Positions 1 to 8,569 of a stretch of DNA of 41,996 nucleotides are shown piece by piece. The notes beneath the pieces are model-generated. The model saw only the letters and a program-made list of their open reading frames with translations. It was not told the DNA's origin and made no database searches. The translations under genes and the position numbers were made by a program. The stretch covers positions 1 to 41,996 of the forward strand of contig SGPL01000290.1 in assembly GCA_004802705.1 (NCBI GenBank), written 5' to 3'. The DNA comes from Bondarzewia mesenterica (taxonomy: Eukaryota; Basidiomycota; Agaricomycetes; Russulales; Bondarzewiaceae). How positions within the stretch are numbered: the stretch's first letter is position 1; every line of letters starts with the position of its first letter.

Positions 1-122
1 ACTCGTCACCAGCCACTTGTAGCCACTCGTCAGCCACTCGTCACCAGCCACTTGTTAGCCACTCGTCAGCCACTCGTCACCAGCCACTCATCAGCCACTC
101 GTCAGCCACTCGTCAGCCACTT
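1..122. repeat. Tandem repeat array of AGCCACTCGTC-type units
   Basis: The window opens inside an array built from the 10-11 base word AGCCACTCGTC, alternating with the variants CACCAGCCACTTGT and AGCCACTCATC. At least ten copies are visible and the array probably extends beyond the left edge. A single further copy of the word appears at about 19302, so the motif is dispersed in this genome. No coding role is visible. Confidence 0.85.
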
Positions 123-376
123 GTTTTCTGAGTTCCAATTTTCGTACTCAACGACCTGTCCTGAAGAATCCCCCTACATAGCCATCTCCTTTTTGTAAGT
201 CGTGCCCTTTCTGTCTTCCGTTCTACCACAACCTGATCTGACTGTGATTAGATCAGATACCTGCTTTAGATAGATTAGATTAAGAAGATTAAGAAGAACC
301 CTTTAGACACTTAGACTTGCGCATCACAAATTCACAAAAAAGAGATCTATTTGTAGAAGTGCTGATGAATTGCAAG

Positions 377-760
377 CCAAAGGCACCACCACGTTCCATC
401 GCATGTCTGGATAAGTCGGCCAAGTCGGATCTCGTGAGCGGATACTGATTCATTTGTGGCCAGAATTCCGACGAAAACAAAGACGGAGGGCGTAAACGGA
501 AGGCGCCGCCACGTTCCGTCGTATGCTGGATGTCGGCCGAGGTTTGTCTCATGAGTGGCTACTGATTGTAATTGTTGCCGATGATGGAGGGCGTAAACAG
601 AAGGCACCGCCACGTTCCGTCATATGCTGAATAAGTCGGCCAAGTTTTGTCTCGTGAGCGGATACTGATGTTGTGATTGTTGTCAGAATTGTTGCGTCGT
701 ATGCTGGATAAGTCGGCGAAGTCGGTTGTCTCGTGAGCGGATACAGACGTTGTAATTGTT
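377..760. repeat. Three to four imperfect tandem copies of a ~100-120 bp unit
   Basis: Units begin near 381, 501 and 602 with a shared AAGGCRCCRCCACGTTCC core, continue through GTATGCTGGATAAGTCGGC, and end with TCTCGTGAGCGGATACTGAT and a TTGTTGCCAGAATT tail. A partial fourth unit starts near 693. Spacing is about 120 then 101 bases. All reading frames through the array give low-complexity, unrecognisable peptides, so I treat it as non-coding repeat rather than a gene. Confidence 0.75.
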
Positions 761-1239
761 GCCAGAATTCCACACACAGTGCAGAACAAATGGCCTCTTC
801 ACAGGTCGGTGCCACCATAGTTCTGTATATCGCCATTGGGTAGACGTGAGGGAGACAGACAATGGTCCCACCGCTTTTGCAAAGGGCGGCGTTGGGGCGG
901 CGCCAAGGTACAATTGTGAGTACGCTTTTGCCGCCCTGCTTTGGTACCCGCGTGACGCTCGATAGGAAACCATGAGCCGGAGAACATCAGTCCTTCGAGC
1001 ATGCTAATTATTTGGCTTCAGGCCATATCCGAGTGGGGTATGTCCTCACGTCCTCTAATTTCCGCATTTTCCAATTCATTCGAGGCCCCTTTGTCTGTAC
1101 CGTAGGGAGTAGCGCCTCTGCGTTCCGCGACGCCGTGGAGTTGTGTATAAATAATGAAGTTGTTTCTTTTCTCTTCACTAACTAACAGCTCCGTCGACCG
1201 TCTCGATCTCCATCCCCAACTTAAGTATATCATCTCGCC
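761..1239. other. No recognisable gene
   Basis: This stretch links the repeat array to the first plausible coding start. Short open frames exist on both strands but none has a recognisable motif or paired splice sites. It may hold the promoter of the gene starting at 1240. No convincing TATA box was seen. Confidence 0.4.
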
Positions 1240-1990
1240 ATGGGCAATATCCTCAGTCACCTTTACCACATATTGTGTCACTACAAGTTGGCATTCATTG
1301 GTCTCCCACCTCAATCTGAAGATGTTGAACCGCTCATTGGACAAGAGTTGCCCAGCGCTGGAACGCTGGACAGCTGCACATCCCTCAGTTTTAATTTTAC
1401 CGCAAGTCAGGCCAGTGATGGTGAGCTCGACAGCGGGCAGGTCAATCAATCATCCGTGAGCGGCTCTTCATTTTTCTCCCTATCAATAACTTAATTTATA
1501 ACAGCTGAGCTTGGTCGCAAGTGATGTCAGACCGGAATCTGCGGCATCAATAGTGAGTTTTATCCTGATATGACTTTAGTTCTACGGCTTAGTGGGCGAG
1601 TCTTTGCGACAGAGCCCCGAGTCGTCCTCAGCGTGCAAGGCCGGAGACGGGGAGGAGGACGATCTCGATGACCATTCCACCAGACAGCGTCGTGCCGAGC
1701 CGACCTTGAAGTGCAAGGCTGGAGATGGGGAGGAGGACGACCTCGACGACCGTCCCACCAAACAGCATCATGCCGAGCCGACCTTGAAGCGCAAGGCTGG
1801 AGATGGGGATGAGGATGACCTCGACGACCGTCCCATCAAACGTATCGCTGTAAGTATATCACCTGTACTGTGTTTGATGTGTTTTATTTATATAATGTAG
1901 GTCAAAGAACTGTCCTTGAAATGCAAGGCTGTCAATGACGACCTTAGTGACCGTCCCACCAAGCAACAGCACATCAGTATTTGAGGTGTC
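1240..1990 (+). CDS. Acidic repeat protein, possible 5' exons of the F-box gene
   Basis: An ATG in good context (GCCATGG) at 1240 opens a frame (MGNILSHLYHILCHYK...) to about 1455. A GTGAGC donor at 1456 can join, in phase 0, either to an acceptor ending at 1504 or to one ending at 1579. The frame then runs through three near-identical 78-bp repeats (about 1638-1850), each encoding KAGDGEEDDLDDRPTKQ-like 26-residue units. A clean intron (GTAAGT to TAG) lies at about 1851-1900, followed by a fourth, more diverged unit. The frame stops near 1985, but an acceptor at 2026 just before the F-box exon suggests these could be N-terminal exons of that gene. I could not find a donor that joins them in phase. 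The basic-acidic repeat has no family I recognise. Confidence 0.4.
1638..1972 (+). repeat. 78-bp coding minisatellite (three units plus one diverged)
   Basis: Consecutive units read TGCAAGGCTGGAGATGGGGA, then GGAGGACGACCTCGACGACC, then a CGTCCCACCA...GAGCCGACCTTGAAG tail. The period of 78 bases is a multiple of three, so the peptide frame is kept. A fourth unit after the intron at 1851-1900 retains TGCAAGGCTG and GACCGTCCCACCAAGCA but has diverged in between. The array looks like expansion of a coding exon segment. Confidence 0.8.
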
Positions 1991-2026
1991 ATCCTCCCAA
2001 CACTTCGTTAACAGTCTTTCATACAG

Positions 2027-3424
2027 GTACAAAGCCTCTGCGGCTTCACTGATCTTCCCCTTGAACTTATCATCCACATAGCGAAGAACCTGCCGAAGGA
2101 GGATATCATCGTCCTGTCCCGTGCATGCCGTTGGCTTAACAGCGGTGTTCTGACTGACTACGTTCGCTGCCACGATGTCCGTATATCTGAACACAGTGAG
2201 GGCGAGATCACTGTAAGCCTTCATAAGCCCTCCTCATTCTCGGCTCTCGATGTATGGGCACACTGTGAATCATCTTGGTCTGCAATCTGGCTCTTCTGCT
2301 GGTGCTCTGTAGACACGTCGGCTGCATCACAAGAAATTGTCCAGCTTCGGCGTTTCCTCCTTCGACTCCCTCCACATGCTTGCATCCCGCATCTCGCTCT
2401 CACCATCATGAAGTTCGCATATGAAGACCTGCTGTGGTTTTTGTGCAGCATCTTTCATACCAACTGCAGTTATCTTTCCATCAGCGATTATGGGAGACAT
2501 GCCCAACCCAGTCTGGTCCAGCTGGACGTGCCGGTCGACTACAATGTTCTATCCACGCTGACCCGCCTTTACATCAGCAGTTCTCTCCTTTTTACGTGTC
2601 CGATCATCAAGTGGACACTGCATGTCCTGAATAATTCTCCTCTCGAGGAGCTAGATCTAGATGGAAGATTTCTCTCGGCAAATCAATGGTCACACCTCCT
2701 CAGGCGTATCGACATTAGGATGCTACGGGCCGTGCACTTCAAAGGATCTCTCTTCTTGGGCGCACTCCTCCAGTTTCTCTCCCGTCACACCGACATCGAC
2801 AAACTATCCATCAGCGTACCTTCACAGTGGTTTGTCTGCCACCCCAGCGAGCGAGTTGTGCTGCGGAACCTTCAGATTCTGAAGGCACCAGCGTCTTATA
2901 TCGATAGGCTCTTGAGGGATGAAGATTCGACAAGGGTTCTGAACACTGTTCACATTTTACCTGATAAGCGTGTTACCGTCACTTTGGATACTGACATTGT
3001 TTATTCGGTCTTACGACGCCTGGCTCGGTGCACGAGTCTCGACACTTTGGGGATCAGATTCCCCAATGAACTGGAAAGTGCCCCATTTCTCTCCGGTCTC
3101 GGAATGGATGAAGATCATCTGGAGTGTTCCCTTGGCGGAGTTCGTCTTTTAGAGATCGGCCGATACGACAAGGAGGAGGCATTTGAAGACGGCATGCTGG
3201 TAAGGTTTAAATATTGCTTTGTCGAATCTCAACTAATGTCTTCATCATCTCTTCAGCTACATTTTTTGCACTGGATACCCCTGTTTCCGAATCTCGAAGT
3301 CGTAAGTATCAGGGAAGGAGGTGATAATAATAGAGAAACTTTCATACGATCNTTGATGCAATCATGCCCTCACCTCACAAATGTCAGTGTCCATTCTGGC
3401 ATACGACAAATGTATTCTCGTTAG
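2027..3424 (+). CDS. F-box / leucine-rich protein, probable substrate receptor of an SCF ubiquitin ligase
   Basis: The exon opens after the acceptor TTTCATACAG at 2026. It runs straight into an F-box-like helix (DLPLELIIHIAKNLPKED, from about 2051) followed by VLSRACRWLN, the usual spacing for agaricomycete F-box proteins. It continues for about 390 codons with leucine-rich segments (for example LEELDLDGRF and LDTLGIRFPN). An intron GTAAGG...CTTCAG at 3200-3256 is in phase 0, and the last exon contains PNLEVVSI and SCPHLTNVSV, typical LRR strands. An ambiguous base lies at 3352. The frame ends at 3424 next to a TAGTAT-rich microsatellite. The F-box recruits Skp1 and the repeats bind a target; the target cannot be read from sequence. 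The start codon is unresolved: either upstream exons at 1240-1990 or a lost exon. Confidence 0.6.
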   Translation, partial: VQSLCGFTDLPLELIIHIAKNLPKEDIIVLSRACRWLNSGVLTDYVRCHDVRISEHSEGEITVSLHKPSSFSALDVWAHCESSWSAIWLFCWCSVDTSAASQEIVQLRRFLLRLPPHACIPHLALTIMKFAYEDLLWFLCSIFHTNCSYLSISDYGRHAQPSLVQLDVPVDYNVLSTLTRLYISSSLLFTCPIIKWTLHVLNNSPLEELDLDGRFLSANQWSHLLRRIDIRMLRAVHFKGSLFLGALLQFLSRHTDIDKLSISVPSQWFVCHPSERVVLRNLQILKAPASYIDRLLRDEDSTRVLNTVHILPDKRVTVTLDTDIVYSVLRRLARCTSLDTLGIRFPNELESAPFLSGLGMDEDHLECSLGGVRLLEIGRYDKEEAFEDGMLVRFKYCFVESQLMSSSSLQLHFLHWIPLFPNLEVVSIREGGDNNRETFIRXLMQSCPHLTNVSVHSGIRQMYSR

Positions 3425-3487
3425 TAACAGTAGTATTTATGGTAGTAATGGTAGCATTTATAGTAGTAACGGTAGTATTTATTACAG
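3424..3487. repeat. Short AT-rich microsatellite-like repeat (GTAGTATTTAT units)
   Basis: Four to five imperfect copies of a GTAGTATTTAT/GTAGTAACG word lie immediately after the stop of the F-box gene, ending in TTATTACAGG. The repeat may have expanded inside an old intron, since a CAG acceptor closes it. Confidence 0.6.
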
Positions 3488-3639
3488 GCATGTCATAACG
3501 GTATTCATTCGCACTTGCTTCAGACGGGTATGCAAATCAGACGATCGAGCCGTATCTCAGTTTATTCTCGATTCAGCGTTCATGTGGTCTGGACTGGAAT
3601 CTTCCAGAGCGAAGNGATGGACGACGTATACTGATCTGA

Positions 3640-4283
3640 CGTCAAAGTTCAAANGTTCAAGTTGGAAATAGATGTGATTGGACAGAGTGGACGCAGTCAA
3701 CTCCACACCACCGGTCCTGTCCCCAACCTCGAAATCGTCCAACTCTGGCACCTCGAAGACTGGCTCTCCACCCAAACCCTCGCCGTCCAGATTGCGAAGC
3801 CACCCATCAAGGTCCTGTGCAAAGCAGCCACTGGCCTCAAGGACCTCTCGCTCATTGGCGTCAACCTGGCCTGGTCACACGAGCACACTCCCTACCTCGC
3901 TGGCCTCAGGACCTTGGAACTCAAGCTGCACACCGAGGGCATGCGACTGACTTGGCCCAAATGGGAAGCCATCTTGCGTGCATGTCCCGCCCTCGAGAGG
4001 CTCGCGCTGCATTACAGCGGGCCACGCAAAGTCGGCTCGTGGTCCACCGATCCCATCCCGCTCCCCAAACTCCAAGACCTCTCCCTCGCCGACCTCAATG
4101 CGGACCTCCTCTGTGTCATCATCCGCAACATGGCCATCCCCGCCATCTGCTTCCTCGAACTCGAACTCCCGGATCAGGATTTTACGTCGTTTGTCGAGAC
4201 GATCGCCGAGGTCGATTCGGGCGAGCCTCGGTTTGTGGACTTGAGGTGTCTGCGTATCGCTGGGATACCTGGAGTGAACGCGA
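3640..4283 (+). pseudogene. C-terminal LRR fragment of a second F-box-type protein, truncated at a fusion junction
   Basis: From about 3660 one frame reads VPNLEIVQLWHLEDW, then LKDLSLIGVNL, LRTLELKLH, CPALERLALHYSG and PKLQDLSLADLN, a regular series of leucine-rich strands as in agaricomycete F-box/LRR proteins. No F-box and no start codon are present upstream, and two ambiguous bases (3615, 3654) lie in the lead-in. The frame is colinear up to IAGIPGVNA near 4280, where homology changes abruptly within one codon to a 3-hydroxy-3-methylglutaryl-CoA lyase segment in another frame. The codons are richer in C-ending triplets than those of the F-box gene before it, so it is probably a piece of a different gene. 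Confidence 0.6.
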
Positions 4284-5052
4284 ACTATCGAGGTCGGCAG
4301 CTTCGTCAGTCCCAAATGGGTTCCCCAGGTACTTCTCTTCCCCTCCTCCTCCCCCCGATGACCCGAACTCACAAAGATGGCAGGAACAGACAAAGTCATC
4401 ATCTGCCTCCCCAAATGTCCCGGCATCACCTATCAAGCCCTCATCCCTAATGACTATAACCTCTCCACTGCCCTCTCCCTTCTCTTCCACCCCTCCCCAT
4501 TCATCCTCTCTGAAATCACCATCTTCACCTCTGCCACTGATGCCTTCTCCCAAGCCAACACCTACATCTTCCTCTCCCACTCCCTCACCCTTCTTCTCCC
4601 ACGTCACTGCCCATGCTCTTGCCACAGGCATCCCTATCTGTGGCTACGTCTCTATCACTATTGCCTGCCCCTATACCAGCCCCGTCCTCTCATGCACTAT
4701 TGCTGACATCGCACATGCCCTCCTCGACATGAGCTGTTACCAAGTTAGCCTTAGTGACACTACTGGCATGGGCATGCCCTCCACTGTTAATGCCATGCTC
4801 GATACTGTCCTCACTCAATACCCCATCTCCCAACTCACCATACATCCCTCCCTCCCTCAAATTCACTCAGCACTCACACACCCTTTCTCCCCATCCAAAA
4901 AGGCCACATAAGTGCTCTCCCTCCAATATGACCTGACCTAAACCCCCTCTCACAGAACAAGTTCCACAACAACAAACAACACCTACAGCACCAGCCTCAC
5001 CAATGCCCTCATCACTCTCTTCTATACCCTTTGTGCCCTCGACACTGCTATC
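4284..5052 (+). pseudogene. 3-hydroxy-3-methylglutaryl-CoA lyase fragment (middle part)
   Basis: The segment begins mid-protein with TIEVGSFVSPKWVPQ. A 48-nt phase-0 intron at 4329-4376 joins to MAGTDKVIICLPKCPGITYQ and ALIPND, matching HMG-CoA lyase, the mitochondrial enzyme that splits HMG-CoA to acetyl-CoA and acetoacetate in leucine breakdown. Around 4570-4600 the homologous frame shifts and continues with HALATGIPICGYVSITIACP, DMSCYQVSLSDTTGMG and ISQLTIH. The intron that should follow has no donor, and homology resumes after CTCTCACAG near 4960 as NTYSTSLTNALITL...ALDTAI. The N-terminal exons with the catalytic Arg-Asp pair are absent, and the metal-binding His region is corrupted. It is a relic, not a working gene. 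Confidence 0.75.
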
Positions 5053-6565
5053 ATGTGCATATAGATGGTTGGAATAGCACACAAGAACTCCAACGTGCTC
5101 AATAACCAGTTACCATATACCTTCAACCACTTGTAGGAATAAAATCCTAGAGTTAGTCCTTACAGATCACCAGAGACATTGTGCATAGAGGCCAAGCCCT
5201 GAGCCAGAGGTTCACGGAGATGACACTTTGATCGAAAGCTCAGTGTCAGAGAGTATGGGTTCAAACATTCGAGAACAAGACTCAGAGTCGAGCGGAGATG
5301 AAAATGAGGATTGGGACGAAGAAGAGACTCTTGTTGCCTTTCTTCAAGACAAGTGCAAATTTTGTCTTTCTATCTATTTCTCACGTACTGCCAACTTCAA
5401 TTTTCTTTCTTTCTGAAGGGATCCTGAAGAAGAAGAGTGCTCTGTTCCCTCTGTTCTGACCAGTAAACTTCAATCTGCCTTCACAAACTCCTCCTGGAGA
5501 GCTAAAGAAGAGATCGTCTGATACCTTCTTTCTCCCATGTGCCATATATGTAGAGCTCACTCAAAGCTAACTGCAGGCACTGACTGTGACATTACAGCAG
5601 GTGTGCTTGGATTCGACGGTGTGTGCAAATGCTTCGAAGAGCTTGAACTGTGCAGATTAGGAGAGTTAGTGCAGGCACTTTCAAAAAGCCAGGTAACTCT
5701 TGCCCGTGCATAAATCAATAATGGCTAATACCATCCCCATGATCTACAGATTCACCTGAAGACATTGTTCAGTGAGCTATAAAAAAGGTACAAGCACCGT
5801 GACTAGCTACAAATCAAGTTTGAGGCATGGCTGACAGAAAAGGATATCGATACCTTTTCTCAAACTCCTCCTGTCTCACTCTATTGAATTCCACTGATGT
5901 TATCTGCAAGCCAAACAAATGTGCGAATGAATCAATGCTCTTCCAACTGATATCGAACATCTCATCGCATCTCTTGAGAAGAAAGCCAAGGAGCTAGAAA
6001 GGATGACGGCAGTGCAGCGAAAGTGCAGGAGAAGCTCAAGGGACTCTTACAGAGAATGTAAAGTGCTGCAAGGCATTGCATCAATACTCGCTGGCTTCGA
6101 CTCAGATCTTGCATTTCTGCTCATCCTCTGCTCCTCCACCAAGGGGAACTGTGTGCCCTAGATACTTGATCTTTTTGATCTTGTGGTGTATCTCTATTTT
6201 CAGTCACATGCTCTCTTGGTGCTATCACTTGCTGTCTATTTGTTTTGCGTCGCCTCATCTTTTGCTACTCCCTCATCAACAAGTGCTGTTCTTGATCGTC
6301 ATTTTTTATTGCAGTGGGCTGAATCTAATTCTCAAAGTTTTGTTTGTATCATAAACATAACTGCGCAATGCTGAATACTGTGCCCACCAATTGAAAAGCT
6401 CGACATTCTGAGATTTCTGAACTGTAGCTGTCGCGCAAACAATACCAGCTGATTTCTCTCAGATATGACCCAATCACGATGGTTACAATAACTATCACTT
6501 CAGATGACCTCAATGCAGAAGATCGAAATATGGGCAGGGGGCAAGATGGCGACATTGAAGATAAC
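5053..6565 (+). pseudogene. Decayed coiled-coil protein gene lodged inside the HMG-CoA lyase relic
   Basis: Between the two lyase segments lies DNA with its own coding texture. From about 5228 one frame encodes SMGSNIREQDSESSGDENED and ETLVAFLQDK. After an intron-like gap (GTGCAA...TCTGAAG) it continues through AFTNSSWRAKEEIV, a TGA stop, then AGVLGFDGVCKCFEELELCR, LGELVQALSKSQ, an intron (GTAACT...CTACAG near 5692-5750) and IHLKTLFSEL with more stops. Later pieces read LIASLEKKAKELER, KVQEKLKGLL and QGIASILAGFDSDL. The pattern is an acidic N-terminus followed by coiled coil, as in small structural proteins, but I cannot name the family. Several nonsense codons show that it is dead. From 6130 to 6560 I see nothing coding. 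No terminal inverted repeats or target-site duplication were found at the edges. Confidence 0.5.
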
Positions 6566-6810
6566 GGACGCCCCTACTCCCCCGGCGCTACTGGAAACCT
6601 CGCTATTGAAGACTTCCTCTATGCTCTCTACGATGATTCCGCTTTCACCGTCGGTGGCTAATCTGACTTTGAACGGGTTGCTTAGGTCGGTACGCGGATC
6701 TCGGAGAAGTTGGGTAAGAAGAATGTGAGTCACGTGGGGAGGGCGTTGCAGGTGCGAGAATGGCGCCATCGAGAACTCAAGCGGATGGACCGACGTCCTG
6801 AGAGTTGAGC
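6566..6810 (+). pseudogene. 3-hydroxy-3-methylglutaryl-CoA lyase fragment (C-terminal part, active-site Cys lost)
   Basis: The frame reads GRPYSPGATGNLAIEDFLYA, which is the HMG-CoA lyase active-site signature (normally GGCPYSPGATGN) with the catalytic Cys replaced by Arg (CGC for TGC). It reaches TVGG and a stop at 6659-6661. A neighbouring frame then continues the homology with ANLTLNGLL, and a third with ISEKLGKKN...HVGRALQVRE to a stop near 6810. At least two frameshifts break it. It completes the relic that starts at 4284, with about 1.5 kb of foreign sequence in between. Confidence 0.7.
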
Positions 6811-7383
6811 GGCTGCGCGTTGAGCGCTGATTTGTGCCAACGTTCACCTTGATTTTTTGGGTCCGTTGGAACACTGAAACGATCGTGTAGACAGATGTCA
6901 ATTCACACATTCAGGCTCTTGTGTACCAGTATGTACCGTGTATTCTTGCTTGGCCACGCAGAATGCAACATGTCAGCCCCCTACTTGCGGCGAGATAGTA
7001 CAGCCAGGCACGACTTTCAGCAAGGGACTCATGTTCTGTCCAACATTGCAAAACGTAGAAAGTGTGTGCGTGCACACAATTATGCATCATCGTAATGTAC
7101 AAGCAATCTCCACCGACCAACCAAACTGTGCCGTCCGGCCAACTAGCAGGTCATGCATATATATGTAGACGAAACCACGGAGTATCCGCCAACCAAACTC
7201 ACGGTGGGGAGAGGGAAACAAAGAAGCGACAAACGTCATGTGTGCATATGGACAAAGAAAGAAAGAGAAGGAAAGGGAAAGAACAAAGAAGACAAAAGAC
7301 AATGATGAAAAATGAATGTCGGGAATCTCTCAAAATGAAGAAACAATGGGAAAAGGCTAACTTAGAAAAGGAAAGGGGGCAAG
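6811..7383. other. No recognisable gene
   Basis: I see only short frames here. A purine-rich run (about 7240-7300, GAAAGAAAGAGAAGGAAAGG) encodes low-complexity Lys/Arg peptide on the plus strand and is more likely simple sequence than coding. Confidence 0.4.
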
Positions 7384-8435
7384 ATGGGACCTGGCGGCAG
7401 CGGTGCCTGTGCATTGCAGAAGCAAATGGAGCAGTCTCCGTGCCATCCAACCCATCATCATCAACCTCCATCGAATCGTCCCCCACCTCGTCCCTCGCTT
7501 CCTCTGCTCCTCCTCGTGCTCTGCACGGTCTTCCTCCACCCACACAAGCACCCTCTCCGCCAAGTCACCCTCGACCAACCACTGTCCCCTACTCTGCGAC
7601 TCCACGAACACAATGCCCTTTTCCACGGCTACCAGATGCTCACCAGCCCAGAATGCACGCAACCACCGCCTATCCAGCATCAAGAGCTTATCGACATGCT
7701 GTTTATAGTGAACGGATGAGTGGTTATCATACTAAAGCAGGTAGATTAGAAGAATGCAGAATGATATGAAAACAAATGCTCCTGACCTCTTAACAAAGTG
7801 GTAGTTTCCACGCAGCTCCTCACCCTCCACGTCATGACTCAAGAGACTCAAGTGATAGTGAAGTTTCCCGTTTCCTAGCATGTCATTCATGCCCAATGCA
7901 TACCAATTTCTTGCGACACTCCGCCACTGCTCCTTCTCCAGCTTGAGATCGAACAAACGAGCAGCTGTGATTCCGATGCTCACACTTGACTCGTTGATTC
8001 AGGCAGACGGACGGACGCTAATGGAGCTTATGGCAGCTGAGATGTTCGCATCTGTTGTGCTAGGTGAGAGCTCAGAAACACAACTCATGGCTGCGACAGA
8101 GCGAGAAGACGGGGGCAACAAAGTGGCAGTGACCATGGCTGACACGGCCATATGATAGCATGCCAGATCACCCAAAGCTTCCTGTCAATAATTGGCTTGA
8201 AGGTGGAGAGTGCATCCTCCCCGAGCAGGCCGCTGTAAAATGTGTACGCATAGTAAATAAAAACTTGTAGATGCTCCATCCCAATCTTAGAAGATAACGA
8301 CGAGCGACGGAGGTTCTTGAGCAGACAGTGGAAGGCAGGGGACCAGAGGCGGATGATGATGTGGTATTTCTTAGGTATACTCCACAACGAAGCAGGCGCG
8401 CTGGGTGCTAGTGAGATCTCGAGGAAGTTATGCAT
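7384..8435 (-). pseudogene. EST1/SMG7-like protein fragment (DNA/RNA-binding domain and tail)
   Basis: Reading the minus strand downward, 8435-8160 encodes IRLWSPAFHCLLKNLRRSSL and HLQVFIYYAYTFYSGLLGED, then shifts frame into DLACYHMAVSAM. From 7983 it continues with GITAARLFDLKLEKEQWRSV, ARNWYALG, GNGKLHYHLSLLSHD and GEELRGNYHFVK, the core of the EST1 DNA/RNA-binding domain that follows the 14-3-3-like TPR repeats in telomerase and nonsense-decay factors. After an intron-like gap, 7683-7384 encodes RRWLRAFWAGEHLVAVEKGI plus an acidic Glu/Arg tail that is also frame-broken. The N-terminal repeats are missing; the sequence upstream on this strand is Argonaute-like instead. Several frameshifts make a functional product unlikely. 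Confidence 0.65.
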
Positions 8436-8569
8436 TATCTCTTCGAGCCTATGACAGAATCAGTGACAGTAAACAGGAAGATGACTCGGAGGGCTCACAT
8501 TTTGTGATCCTCAATCACCTTCTTCCAGCGGACCTTTTGTCCTGTGGATGTTCATCATCTGTCCAGCAA

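Noticed and set aside
1553..1579. A 27-nt intron (GTGAGT...TTTAG)
   Set aside because: It is phase-compatible but far shorter than every reliable intron in this window (48 nt or more). Joining 1456 to 1579 as one intron is at least as likely.
4182..4631. Gly/Glu-rich minus-strand frame (149 codons)
   Set aside because: It is the antisense of the pyrimidine-rich lyase relic. Its low complexity reflects CT-rich coding sequence on the other strand.
3817..4911. 364-codon plus-strand frame as one gene
   Set aside because: Its first two thirds are an off-frame reading of the LRR fragment. Only the last part carries HMG-CoA lyase homology.
7062..7769. 235-codon plus-strand frame rich in Lys/Arg then Ser/Pro
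   Set aside because: It starts in purine-rich simple sequence and then runs antisense to the EST1 fragment, whose minus-strand peptides have clear homology. It has no motif.
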